Of a stretch of 64,000 nucleotides of DNA, positions 11,470-22,752 are shown piece by piece; positions within the stretch are counted from its first letter, which is position 1, and each line of letters begins with the position of its first letter. A program made the translations under genes and the position numbers. Source of the DNA: Magnaporthiopsis rhizophila (taxonomy: Eukaryota > Ascomycota > Sordariomycetes > Magnaporthales > Magnaporthaceae); assembly GCA_003049465.1 (NCBI GenBank), contig PYSS01000075.1:1-64000 (forward strand), in the 5' to 3' direction. The notes below the pieces were generated by a model, which had not been told where the DNA came from, did not search any database, and saw only the letters and a program-made list of their open reading frames with translations.

Positions 11470-13951
11470 ATGTACGTTCTGCAACCCCGAATTGACGCCG
11501 TGGCATCACATCAGATCGACTAACCGCACCAATTTCAGGAGCTCGCTGCTGGCAACGCCCGGCGCCAACAAGGAGAATGCGAACGCGCCTGGGCGCCGCT
11601 TCCCCACGCCACAATCGATTGAGAGACTCCACAAGCCGTTCAAATGCCCAGGCTCGGCCACGCGGCGGCCTGAGGCCGACCGCCCGGCCCGGAAGCGCCG
11701 CAAGGTCGACTACAAGGGCGCCGATGACAGCGAGGATGCCGACAAGCCGTGGACCAACGCCGATAGGCTCGCTCTCGCGAACCGCGACGCCAACAAATTC
11801 CCCGTCTTCCAGGTCAAAGACAAGAGCACCGTCTTCCGCAAAGCCTTCATCATTCCCATGATCAACAAAAACAGTGCCGCCTACAACCCGAACCGGCCCC
11901 CTCCCACCCTAGGCCTGAGGCAAGGCGCCACGTTTGTTGCAAAGCCGCTGCATGATCCTAGCGGCGAGTTTGCCATCGTGCTGTACGATCCCACCATTGA
12001 CGACAAAGCAAAGGTGCCCGCGACACCCGCCGAGAAGCCGGCGGAAGCCGAGGCTGGCAGCCAGCTAGACGCGCCTCTGGTTCACAAGAGCCTGGCTGAG
12101 ATTCTCGGCATCAAGAAGAAGGTAGAGGGCGAACGTCCACGCGTGCCCGTCGTCATCGACCCGAGGCTCGCCAAAGTCCTCCGCCCCCATCAGATCGAGG
12201 GCGTCAAATTCATGTATCGATGTGTAACCGGCATGATTGATGAGAAGGCCAACGGCTGCATCATGGCAGATGAGATGGGTCTCGGGAAAACGCTACAATG
12301 CATCACGCTCCTGTGGACTTTGTTGAAGCAATCTCCAGACGCGGGCAAGCCGACGATCCAAAAGGCCATCGTCGCTTGCCCGTCGAGTCTGGTCCGGAAC
12401 TGGGCGAACGAGCTTGTCAAGTGGCTCGGTGCCGACGCCATCACGCCCTTTGCCATCGACGGAAAGGCGAGCAAGGAAGAGCTGACGCGGCAGCTACGGC
12501 AGTGGGCTATTAGCAGCGGCCGTGCTGTCACAAGGCCCGTCATCATTGTCTCGTATGAGACGCTCCGCCTCAATGTCGAGGAACTGAAGCACACCCAGAT
12601 CGGTCTCATGCTGTGCGATGAGGGCCACCGTCTGAAGAACGGCGACAGCCAGACGTTTACTGCGCTTAACAACCTGAACGTCACGCGGCGCGTTATCCTC
12701 TCGGGCACCCCGATCCAGAACGATCTCTCCGAGTACTTCTCACTCATCAGCTTTGCCAACCCAGCCCTTCTCGGCACAAGGCTCGAGTTCCGGAAAAGGT
12801 TTGAAATTGCCATCCTCCGAGGGCGAGACGCCGACGCCAGCGAGAGCGAGCGCGCCAGGGGTGATGAGCGCCTCAAGGAGCTCCTCGAGATTGTCAACAA
12901 ATTCATCATCAGGCGCACAAACGACATCCTATCCAAATACCTCCCTGTCAAGTACGAGCACGTCGTGTTCTGCAACTTGGCGCCGTTCCAGCTGGATCTG
13001 TACAACCTGTTCATCACCTCGCCCGAGATCCAGGCCCTCCTCCGCGGCAAGGGCAGCCAGCCGCTCAAGGCCATCAACATCCTGAAGAAGCTTTGCAACC
13101 ACCCAGATCTGCTCAACTTGTCTGAAGACCTGCCGGGGTGTGAAAAGCATCTACCCGAGGACTACGTTCCCAAAGAATCACGCGGACGCGACCGAGACAT
13201 CAAGCCGTGGTACAGTGGCAAGATGCAGGTGCTGGACAGGATGCTGGCGCGGATCCGGGCAGACACAAACGACAAGATTGTGCTGATCAGCAACTACACG
13301 TCGACGCTCGACCTTTTTGACAAGCTGTGCCGCAGCCGCGGATACGGCAGTCTCCGGCTGGACGGCACCATGAACGTGACGAAGCGGCAGAAGCTCGTGG
13401 ACAGGTTCAACGACCCCAACGGCAGCGAGTTTGTGTTTCTGCTCAGCTCCAAGGCGGGCGGGTGCGGCATCAATCTGATTGGAGCCAACCGGCTGGTGCT
13501 GTTCGACCCCGACTGGAACCCGGCGGCGGACCAACAGGCGCTGGCGCGTGTGTGGCGTGACGGGCAGAAGAAGGACTGCTTCGTGTACCGGTTCATCGCG
13601 ACGGGCAGCATCGAAGAGAAGATCTTCCAGCGGCAGAGCCACAAGCAGTCGCTGTCGTCGTGCGTGGTGGACTCGGCCGAGGACGTGGAGCGACACTTTT
13701 CGCTCGACAGCCTCAAGGAACTCTTCCAGTTCCGGAGCGACACGCGCAGCGACACGCACGACACGTTCAAGTGCAAGCGTTGCAGGCCGGACGGCAAGCA
13801 GTACATCAAGGCGCCGGCGATGCTGTACGGCGACACGAGCACGTGGAACCACTTTACGAACGAGGGCCTCAAGCCGATCCAGGACCTGCTGCTGAGGCAG
13901 GAGTGTGGCGAGAACGAGGTCAGCGCCGTGTTCCAGTACATCTCTCACTGA
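11470..13951 (+). CDS. RAD54: DNA repair and recombination protein Rad54 (SNF2/Swi2 ATPase)
   Basis: A dsDNA translocase that works with Rad51 in homologous recombination, remodelling chromatin and driving strand invasion in the nucleus (MUS-25 in Neurospora). Exons are 11470-11471 and 11539-13951, giving 804 residues. The start codon itself is split: AT at 11470-11471, an intron with a GTACGT donor, a CTAAC branch point and a TTTCAG acceptor, then G at 11539. The N-terminus is MSSLLATPGANKEN, followed by LHKPFKCPG and a basic RKRRKV stretch. Helicase motifs are ADEMGLGKT (Walker A, ~residue 243), CDEGHRLKN (DEGH rather than DEAH, as in other Rad54 proteins), LSGTPIQND, SSKAGGCGINLIGANR and ALARVWRDGQKK. 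The next in-frame ATG lies about 100 residues further in, so the split start is the best model. Confidence 0.93.
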
Positions 13952-14654
13952 TGGTCTGGTTGGGGAATTGCTTCTTGTAACCTGCATCCTAAGGGTGTGT
14001 TTTTGACGAACTGTACAGCATTAGCAGAGGCGTTTTTGTTGCTTTTTTTTTTTTTTTTAGTATGAAAAAACGAGATGAGATCATGGCTTTAGATACTCTG
14101 ACTTTAGAAAATGGCTTTAGCGCTCGCTTTTGGTTGATTATCATTTTATAGATAGGTACATACTTTTGCTCGTGGCAACATAGCTTTACTACGTCAGAGA
14201 CAGCTCGACTGGTCGTGAATGAAAACGACCCTTCTTCCCCACCTTCCCATCTCAGGGACACAACTTGGTAGCATGGCAAGCGGAATGGGTCGAACCCCAC
14301 CATACAGCGACCACGGGGCGTCACGTGTGAGACAGCCTAGCCCTATCGGGCCTAGACCGCCGGGCTGGAAAGGGTCATGACGGTCATGACGGCATCGGAC
14401 TTGGGACCCCTGCACAGCCTGCTTGTGATGCGAAAAGCTTCGGCTCAGCTTGACCGCCTGCGACCGCGCCGTGCTCCACCATCCAAATAAAGAAGCAACA
14501 AAGCCCGGCGACGCCCACCATCAGCAACGTCGCCCTGCCGCTCTCTATTTTACCTCCCGGTTGCCTGTTTGAACCACCAGCAATCCTCCTCTTGGCTGCA
14601 ATAATCCCGAGCCTTCAGACCAAAGTACAGAAACAAAACAGGCCTCCTCCTACC
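13952..14654. other. Intergenic region, RAD54 3' flank and PSS promoter
   Basis: A T-run at 14042-14058 and AT-rich sequence to about 14170 are probably the RAD54 3' UTR and polyadenylation region. The C/T-rich stretch from 14470 to 14654 is the likely core promoter and leader of the phosphatidylserine synthase gene. No coding frame is supported. Confidence 0.55.
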
Positions 14655-15537
14655 ATGTCGAAGAGGACAGGCGCCAACGGCGGTGGTAGCCACAGGGATG
14701 CCTCCAGCGACACGACAGGTGCGAAGACAACTCCCGTCAGCTCATCACCCACCCGTGTACTAACCCCAACCCCAAAAAAAATCAAGGCCAAGACAAGCAA
14801 AAAGCGCTCCTCACATCATCCCCGTCGTCGCCGTCCCCGCGCTTCTCGCTCGTGCGGGCCATGCACCTGGCCGACCTGATCACGGAGCTCAACGGCCTCT
14901 GCGGCGTGATGTCCATCTTCTCGTCGATGCGGTACTGCCTCGGCGACCCGGCCGACCACGCAAACATCTACCTCGCCCTGGGATTCCTGCCGTTCGGTCT
15001 CTTCTTCGACTTTATGGACGGCAAGGTCGCGCGCTGGCGCAAGAAGAGCAGCATGATGGGGCAGGAGCTAGACTCGCTTGCCGATCTGGTAGGCACAGGC
15101 ATTCATTCTCCCATCAACAACAGCCAGAAGAGAGGATGATGCTGACATGCTCTTGCAAAAACAAACAGATCACATTCGGAGTCGCCCCCGCAGTCGTGGC
15201 CTTCGCGATCGGCATGCGCACCCCGCTCGACCACCTCGCCCTCGCCTTCTTCGTCCTCTGCGGCCTGACCCGCCTGGCCCGCTTTAACGTGACGGCGGCC
15301 GAGATACCAAAGGATGGATCCGGAAAGGCCGCATACTTTGAGGGCACGCCCATCCCCACCAGCTTGGGGCTCGACGCGCTCATGGCGTATTGGGTCCGCA
15401 CGGGCGCCGTCCACGCCGCGATCCCCGGCGGCGTCTGGCTGGCCGGCTCGCCGTTCGAGTTTCACCCTATTGTTGCCATCTTTCTCATCCACGGGTGCCT
15501 CATGACGAGCAAGACCATTCATATTCCCAAACCGTGA
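14655..15537 (+). CDS. CHO1: Phosphatidylserine synthase (CDP-diacylglycerol--serine O-phosphatidyltransferase)
   Basis: Makes phosphatidylserine from CDP-diacylglycerol and L-serine in the ER membrane, the first step of the de novo route to PE and PC. Exons are 14655-14718, 14787-15088 and 15169-15537, giving 244 residues, about the size of fungal Cho1/Pss1. The CDP-alcohol phosphotransferase signature is complete across DFMDGKVARW and GQELDSLAD, matching D-x2-D-G-x2-A-R-x8-G-x3-D-x3-D. Before it lie LVRAMHLADLITELNGLCGV and several hydrophobic segments; afterwards come FGVAPAVVAFAIGM and GTPIPTSLGLDALMAYW. The first intron uses a GTGCGA donor, a CTAAC branch point and a CAAG acceptor, chosen because it joins the frames as TTGQDKQKALL. 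The N-terminal 40 residues are S/T/G-rich. Confidence 0.93.
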
Positions 15538-16103
15538 ACAACTGGCGGGAGGGGAAGCGTGTGGCTCCGCCACCCGCAAAACTGAGGCCTTGTTTTCCGT
15601 CTTCTTCTTCTTCTTCTTCTTCCGTCATTGTTTGAACTTGTTTGAGCTTGGTGCTAGCGGGTCGTTGTAACATTTGGCCTGCTGACACTCGTCACCATTA
15701 CTTGTCCTTCTTTTTGTCCCCTTACTGCCGGCTGAGTCAGCCTTGAGCAAACAGCGACAGAATACAAACATTTGTTCTACACGATCACTTTGGTTATTGT
15801 GTTTGATGGAAAGTAGAGCACGCCCCCGTGCCGGGTTCTAGGCCAGGAGCTCAGCGCACATAATAGGAGCTTCATCCCGGTTTTTTCTTGCTTGGTCTTT
15901 CGATCACCTTATATCAGAGCCGACTATAAACTCCGTTCGCGGTTAGCAGAGGCTGTAAACGACAGTAAACCAATCTGCAGATTTTGTCTTTTTTAATTCA
16001 CCTGTCGCTTCGATTCCTTTTTCTAGACACCATCCTCTAGAAATAAGAGACAAGAGATGGAAAAGATCTACCCATCACGACACAGTCACGTCAAAAGACA
16101 CAC
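15538..16103. other. Intergenic region between convergent genes
   Basis: This is 3' flank of the phosphatidylserine synthase gene and of the threonyl-tRNA synthetase gene. A (TTC)n run lies at about 15601-15621. Otherwise it is AT-richer than its surroundings, with no supported coding frame. Confidence 0.55.
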
Positions 16104-18749
16104 TCAAGAAGCAGCAGCCTTCGGCGCTTCCGACTTGGCGGGTGCAGGGAACGGGTTGTAGGTCCCCCTCTCGTCCCTCAGCTTGGTGAGCTTCTCGATC
16201 GCCACGCCTAGCGAGATGGGCTGGCCGCGGTCCTGGGTCGCTGGGTCGTCGCGGTTGCGCACGTTGACTTGCCTGCCGTTCATCTCCTCGGCTCCAACGA
16301 CTACACCAGGGGCAACTCGGTTAGCCACGGCAATGTCCGTACAAACATTCCACGATTGGAAGACGAAGTTACTTACCAAAGATGAAGTTGTACTGCGCCA
16401 ATTGCCCCGTGCGAATCTTCTTTTGCAACGTCTATACCGGGCCGAAACCTGTCAGCTGGGATCTAAGGCATTTCCTGGCGTACATAAGGGGGCCCTCTGG
16501 ATTCTCACGTTTCCAGATGTGTCGACATCAATGTGAATCTTGGCCTTCTTGAAGATGGCCCTGACTTCTTCGGCGTAGTCGTAGAAGCCCTTTCCGACGG
16601 GAACCACGAGGATCTGACGAGGAGACAGCCACATGGGCCACTTTCCGGCAAAGTGCTCGCACAGGATTCCCGTGAACCGCTCGATCGACCCGGCCATGGC
16701 GCGATGGATCATGACGGGGCGTGCGCAGCCCGGGGTCAGCTTCTTGATGACCTTCTCCTTCTTGCTCTCTGCTTCGGCCCCGGCAAGAGCCGCCTCTACT
16801 GCCTCGGTCGTCGCGTTTGCGGAATCGATGATGGCCTGCGGGTCCTTGACCTTGAACTTGAGAGCCTGCGGGGCGGTCGACTTGGCTTCGTCGGCCTTGG
16901 CCTTGGTCTCGGCCGTATCCTCACCCGCCATGTACTCGAGACCAAAGTTCTGCGGTTGTACAAAGTCCAGCTGGATGGTGGCGCATTGCCATTCACGGTT
17001 GAGACAGTCCATAATGGCGATGTCGATTTTCTAGACATGTTTGATTAGCCAATGATCTGCCCGACTCTTGTAAGCGGGTTTGAGACTCACTGGTCCGTAG
17101 AAGGCACCGTCACCCTCGTTCAGCTCCCAAGGTACGCCGCCCTCGGATTTTGAGAAAATGTCGAGCGCATCGCGAAGGGAATCCTCGGCCTTGTTCCAGG
17201 TGTCAAGGGCACCCATGTACTTTTCAGGCCGGGTGGACAACCGCAGCTTGAAGGTGAGACCCATGACGCTGTACATTTTCCTCAAAAAGTCGAACAGGTC
17301 GAGAATCTCGTCCTTGATCTGGTCCTCACGGCAGAAGATGTGGGCATCGTCCTGTTGGAAGCGACGCACTCGTGTCAGGCCAGAAAGGGCGCCCGAGGCC
17401 TCGTTGCGGTGGAGAACGCCAAAGTCGGCAACGCGCCATGGCAGCTCACGGTGCGAGCGCTCGCGGTGGGCAAACATGAGAGCGTGCCCGGGGCAGTTCA
17501 TGGGCTTGAGGCCAAAAGTCTCCTTGTCCTGTTCGATGACGAACATGTCGTCCTTGTAGAATTGCCAGTGGCCCGACTGCTTCCACAGGTCGGCGTTGTA
17601 GATGTTAGGCGTGATGACCTCCTCGTAATTCTTGTCCCAGTAGATCTCGCGGATGAAAGCCAGCAGGGTGTTGTAGATCCTGGTGCCGTGGGGCAGCCAC
17701 ATGGCGGAGCCGGGGCTGTAGTCGTGGAAGAAGAAGAGCTCCTGCTGCTTGCCGATCAGGCGGTGATCGCGCTTGGCAGCCTCTTCGAGGAACTTCTTGT
17801 ACTCGGCGAGCTCCTTTTTGCTGGGGAAGCTGACGCCGTAGATGCGCTGGAGCGAGTCGTTGTCCTTGTCGCCCAGAAAGTAGCTGGCAGAGTTCTTCAT
17901 GATGGCGAAGGCCTCGATCCTGCCTGTGTCGGGGACGTGGGGACCCCTGCAGAGGTCGATGAGGGGGCCGTTGCGGTACACGGTGGTTTTGGTTCCGTCG
18001 GGGATCTTGTCTTTGATGATGTGTTGCTTGTACTTGTTGTACTTGAACATTTCCAGCAGGTCCTCCTTGCTCAGCAGCAGGCGCTCAAACTTTTGCTTCT
18101 CCTTGACGATCTTGGAGACGATGGTTTCGAGGGGCTTCCAGTCGGTGGCCTGAACGGCGCCACCGTCGGGTAACGCCATCTCGTAGTAGAAGCCATTATC
18201 GACAGGGGGGCCAATGCAAAGACTGCAGCCGAAACGGCGCTCGGCGGCCTCGCCTAGGATGTGGGCACTGGAGTGCCAGAAGACAAACTGGCCTTGGGGG
18301 TCGCTGAAGTCAAGCAGCTCCAGCTTGCAGCTCCTTTCGAGCGGGCGTTCTAGGTCCCACAGCTGCTCCTTGTCACCGTCCAACCTCGCAACTACGGTGC
18401 GCTTGAAGAGGCTGGTGGAGATCCCCTTGGCAATGTCGGCAGGGGTGGTCTCCCAAGCAACGCCCGGCTTGACGCTGCCGTCGGGCATGGTGACGGTGAT
18501 GGGGTCGCGCGGCTTCTGGGCGATTTCGGCATCGTACTCCTTCTTCAGGCGGTCGAATAGCTCGACACGGTCCTGTAGGAAGGACGGCGGGGGGTTGAGC
18601 TCGAGCGGGCCCGAGTCGGCGGCGGCAGCGGCGCCCTTCTTTTCCTTCTTGGCACCGCCCTTCTTGCCTTCCTTGGGCTCGCCGGCACCAACGACGACCT
18701 TCTTGACGCCCTGGGCGAGGGCGTCGACGGCGTCCTTGGCAGGCTCCAT
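16104..18749 (-). CDS. THS1: Threonine--tRNA ligase, cytosolic (class II)
   Basis: Charges tRNA-Thr with threonine using ATP. Exons are 18749-17091, 17030-16509, 16431-16377 and 16300-16104, giving 810 residues. Order: lysine/alanine-rich eukaryotic N-terminal extension (1-~55), TGS domain (~82-145, PITVTMPDG), tRNA-SAD second additional domain (FWHSSAHILGEA), and class II catalytic core. The core has the zinc cysteine in MNCPGHALMF, motif 2 in VLHRNEASGALSGLTR, and motif 3 around PVMIHRAMAGSIERF. The C-terminal anticodon-binding domain starts at WMSPRQ-like WLSPRQILVVPVG. There is no evident mitochondrial targeting sequence. A charged insertion of roughly 65 residues (588-655) lies between FGLEY and PVMIHRA. 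Splice joints restore frame with GTGAGT, GTGAGA and GTAAGT donors. The gene is divergent from the F-box gene. Confidence 0.94.
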
Positions 18750-19390
18750 GGTGGGCGTGTGATGTTGGCAGATGGGCGTGGACGTGAGGAGGGAAGGCGG
18801 AAGGTTGCAATGGAAAAAGACGGGCGTCGTCCGAGTCCAGTGAGAAGTGACTCAATGGCTCGGGTGGCAGGCTAGCCGTTTTGCTATGTTTTGCATCCGT
18901 CAATGGTGGCTAAGATTATCGAGATCCAGCTACCCCGCCAAAACGCTGCAGCCATGTTTATTTGCTGCCATTGACCGCCCGCGCCCCTCACCCTTGTAGC
19001 CAGTACTCGGCCCAGCCACCCAGCCCCCCACAGCCGGAAGTCTCCGGTACGCACGAAAACGCGGTGGATCCCGACAGGGTTTCGTGATCGTCGACGCACT
19101 TCACGCGCCAGGGATCTGGCCCGCTACGCTTAAAATGGAACGGGCGAGGTGGGTCATGGGGCAGCTGTATTACGGCGTTCTGCATGCCGCGCAGAACATA
19201 AAAGAGGAGCAAATTCCGTCGCAGTGGCAATTGCAGGCGCAGTCAAGATCCGACGATCCTTGCGCACTCGCTCAGTGCATGCATGGAAGCACGCCATTGC
19301 CTTCCTCGTCCTGCTGGCCGGCCCCTCCGAGCACCTGCCTTTCGTCAAATCGGCAATTGTTCAAACGTCTGTTCGCTTGCCGGCGCAACA
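18750..19390. promoter_or_regulatory. Bidirectional promoter region, THS1 / F-box gene
   Basis: About 640 bases separate the two divergent start codons. An in-frame ATG at 19283 could extend the F-box protein by 36 residues, so part of this stretch may be coding. No specific regulatory motif is evident to me. Confidence 0.45.
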
Positions 19391-21350
19391 ATGGAGGTGT
19401 CGCGCTCGCCGTCTCCTTGGCGCCCTCGGCGGCAGGCCCGGGGCGCAACCAGGGGTGTTAGCCTCCACTGCGCCGTTCCCGACGAGATCATGGTCCGGAT
19501 TCTCTACTTCGTGTCCCCTGAAGAAAACTTGTCGAGCTTTCAGCTCATCTCGCGGAGACACTCGCGGCTGGCCAACGAGCCTCTGCTCTGGAAACACCAC
19601 TGTCGCACCAGCTTCAAGCACTGGGATTCGCGACATGATTTCGCACTGAAGCTGGCCCTCCCCGCGACCGCGGTGGATTGGAAGCGGCTGTGGATGATGC
19701 GCCGTGGGCAGAACGCGCGCGTGTTGCGTCTGCTGGACGGCATCCTGGCCACCAAGATTGGTCGCGTGGCCAAGTTTGAGCAGATATGTCTGCTCGAATA
19801 CGACGCCAAAGACATTCTTTTGGAGCAGTGCAGCACTCCCGACTCCGCAAACGATGTGCTGGCGAGGAGATACTATGCCGGCGCCGCCCTGGCGAGCATC
19901 CACCGCGGCATCGCCATCAAAGAGTGGGCCAAGTTCCAGTCGCCTCACGCCGGCCCGCCCCGCCTGGACCGTGCCCTTGCCGCGTTCGACATGTTTACGC
20001 TGCGGGAGCAAGACGGAGACATCGACGATACCGAGGCGCTTCTCGACAGCCTCGCCCGCGAGTTCCTGGCCGCCCATCCCGGCTTTGACGGTCTGAGCAC
20101 GCGCCGCAAGGCGCTGTTGTTGCTCGAATGGGTCAGGGCCGAGAACCTCACGGGCATGGAAAACCCCGACACCAACTACCGCAACATCCAGAACTGCCTG
20201 CTCGGACACGCGCTGCGTGACGAGAACCACCCATCGCTGCCGCTGGTGTCCAGCGCCATCTACGCAAGCCTGGCTGAGAGGGTCGGCATGCGCGCTGCCT
20301 GCTGCTCCTTCCCGGCCCACGTCCATGTCGGCGTCTTTGCGCCCACGGGCGAGACGCTTGATGGGGTGCGCCCCAAAGAGCCGCGGACCGAGCCCGACAT
20401 GATGTACCTCGACCCATATGGGGCCGACCACGAGATTCACATCGAGGAGCTGCGCATGAGGCTAGAGGAGTACAGCAGCGGCTGGCATGAGCCCGGCCGC
20501 CGCGAGGCATTCTTAAAGGCCTCGCCGACCTCGGTTTTGATCATCCGCGCGGCGCACAACATACATGTGTCGTGCGTGCGGCTGCAGCAGGCGCGAGACG
20601 ATCCGCCCAACGCCGGCTCCCACGGTCCTGACACCTCGCCCAACATGGAGTCGATGCTGTATGCCGTGCTGTGGGTTAGCCTCCTGTTGACGCCGACGGC
20701 ACAGCGGCTATGGGACAACAACCTCGAGCACTTCCTGAACCGTTTCCGTAAGGACTTTTCCGAGGACGCCTGGCTATTGCGCAAGTATCTGGCCCCTCTC
20801 TACGACAATTTCCTTATGCTCCACAACCTCCGAGACACGCCGCGGTCGGGCTGGGAGGACGTGCACCTGGCACTCCAGATGGAGCAGAAGGCGGACGAGC
20901 GCCCTCTCACGGTTCAGCGCCGTAACACGTGGATGACCCAGCACCGCGTGCGCTACCACGTCGGTCAAGTCTTCATCCACAAGCGGTTCCACACTCATGG
21001 TATCATTACGGGCTGGAACGTCGACAGCGCCAAGCATAACATCCAGAGCGTCGCTCGTGGGCAGCCGACAGATGATGAGATGTGGATACCTCCCGTCTAC
21101 TACACCTGCCTGTAAGCTGATGACTCCATCATGGCTACTCTGAGCATCTGGCGTACATCCCTGCTAACCCTTGTGTAGGAGGACTGATGTGGACAGGATA
21201 AATGTCGCCGAGCCCAACATCGCTCTCATCACCAACCCCGACGACGTGCCCGCCGGTCTCGTGCGCGCTGCGGGCAAATTTTTTAAGCGGTTCAACAGAG
21301 CCACATGCACGTTTGAGTCCAATGTTAAGGAGTCATTCCCAGACGACTAA
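19391..21350 (+). CDS. FBXO21-like F-box protein with transglutaminase-like and YccV-like domains
   Basis: Probable substrate receptor of an SCF ubiquitin ligase. Exons are 19391-21111 and 21179-21350, giving 630 residues. An F-box lies at about residues 28-75 (VPDEIMVRILYFV, ISRRHSRLANEPLLWKHHC). The middle third, with YYAGAALASIHRGIAIKEW, LLLEWVRAENLTG and NCLLGHALRDENHPSLPLVS, matches the SirB1/transglutaminase-like fold of the FBXO21 family. The C-terminus, HRVRYHVGQVFIHKRFHTHG and GWNVDS, looks like the YccV/HspQ-type hemimethylated-DNA-binding fold. This three-domain order is that of animal FBXO21. The substrate is unknown. I chose the ATG at 19391 (ACAATGG context); an upstream in-frame ATG at 19283 is possible. 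The single intron has a GTAAGC donor, CTAAC branch point and TGTAG acceptor. Confidence 0.82.
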
Positions 21351-21578
21351 TGAAGCAACCTAGATGGAGCGCGAGCGAGATGAATGAAGCCTATAAGAAT
21401 CCAAGAACAAGATACCCCTTAATGTTTGCAATAGCACGGTCGAAAACAGGCGACTAGAGAGCTAAACTCCACTCATTCCTAAATAAACTGCCCCGTTTAT
21501 TTCACGTTTGCCTGGTGTGTGCCGTGTGACGCCACGGTGACATATCTGTGATGTAGCTATGCACATTTGCTCGCTCCT
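21351..21578. other. Short convergent intergenic spacer
   Basis: 228 bases between the stop codons of two convergent genes. It must hold both 3' UTRs, so overlapping antisense transcript ends are likely. No other feature is seen. Confidence 0.5.
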
Positions 21579-22619
21579 CTATGTCACTTCCATGGTCTGA
21601 CTGTCGACGCCCGTCGGAGCGCGCAAATCTCGGCCCTGACCCATCTCTCGCATGATCCACTCGTAGACAGCCCACTGGGCGGCGTTGACAATAAAGGCGC
21701 GGACGCTGCACACGCCAAGGCCCCTGAAGAAGACGCGGATCCCTCCCTCGCGGTACGCCTCCCTAGCCACCTCGACGGCGCCCAGCCGACGCCGCGGCGT
21801 ATCAGACGACGCTGGCAGGAGCGGGCTTCTCTCAGACGCCGCCGCTGTTCCGACCTGCTGCGCCTGCACGCGCGTCTTGATGGTATCGAGCGGGAATATG
21901 CTCGCCCAAGTCACGACGCCCGCGACGCCGCCACAGAGCAGCACGCGCGCCGCCTCGCCGCCCAAAACACCCCTGCCATCCTCCCGCCCCTGCCCTCCTC
22001 CTCTCCCACCACCAGCGCCATCCTCGCGCCAACGCCGCATCCAGCGCCCGCACAGCTCATACGACCAGAAATAAAACCCGTACCCGACGCTATCCCGCAA
22101 CGCCGTGACGGTGCCGCCGAGGTAGAACCCGCGCACCCCGCCCTCCCTGCGCCAGACGCGCTTGGCGACGGCCCACGACGACGACGGCGCCGAGGACGGA
22201 GACAGCTGCGCGCGGCACTTGACCAGCTCCGTCGGCGTGCTGACGGCCCATGTCGCCAGGCCGCCGACCGCGCCTGCGATCCACGTCGTCCACAGGTTTG
22301 AGCCCGTGCCGCCGCCGCCGCCGCCGGAGGTAGAAGTAAAAGAATTGAGCAGCGCCTCGGCCCGGTTGTACGACACGAAGAGCAGCGCGTTGAGGGCCCC
22401 GTACCCCAGCACGGGTGCTGCTGTGCCTGATGCCAGCGCCCGGATTCGCGTTGCCCTTGGCCTGCGTTGCTGCTGGTGCTGCTGCGACGGTGTTGCTGGT
22501 GGTGGGGTAGTGGTGGTGGTGGAAGATGCCTGTAGACGGACTTTGACGACGTCGAGAGGGTTGCCGATCAGGATGCCGGCGGCGCCGCTAATGTAGCCTG
22601 CCCAGAAGTCGGCGGACAT
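21579..22619 (-). CDS. Mitochondrial carrier family (SLC25) protein, substrate unknown
   Basis: An inner-membrane solute carrier, single exon, 346 residues. Three SLC25 repeats are visible, each with the signature P-x-(D/E)-x-x-(K/R): PLDVVK (~residue 22), PTELVK (~130) and PLDTIK (~245). The first repeat starts at FWAGYISGAAGILIGNPLD, the second at WIAGAVGGLATWAVSTP and the third at LLCGGVAGVVTWASIFP. Linkers are long and biased: a T/P/Q-rich matrix loop after repeat 1, GGGGGG after the second helix, and a G/R-rich segment near residue 220. The family resembles the amino-acid/acylcarnitine-like SLC25 group, but I cannot assign a substrate. The ATG at 22619 is chosen because the frame upstream is low-complexity and read through the microsatellite. 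Confidence 0.85.
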   Translation of the reverse strand: MSADFWAGYISGAAGILIGNPLDVVKVRLQASSTTTTTPPPATPSQQHQQQRRPRATRIRALASGTAAPVLGYGALNALLFVSYNRAEALLNSFTSTSGGGGGGTGSNLWTTWIAGAVGGLATWAVSTPTELVKCRAQLSPSSAPSSSWAVAKRVWRREGGVRGFYLGGTVTALRDSVGYGFYFWSYELCGRWMRRWREDGAGGGRGGGQGREDGRGVLGGEAARVLLCGGVAGVVTWASIFPLDTIKTRVQAQQVGTAAASERSPLLPASSDTPRRRLGAVEVAREAYREGGIRVFFRGLGVCSVRAFIVNAAQWAVYEWIMREMGQGRDLRAPTGVDSQTMEVT

Positions 22620-22707
22620 GGCGTTTGTCTGGCGGGAAGATTGGATGTTATTGGTTGTGTTTCTGGCCTCGGCGGCGCTGCAGCCCGTCCCCTCACACAC
22701 ACACACA

Positions 22708-22752
<45 letters not shown>

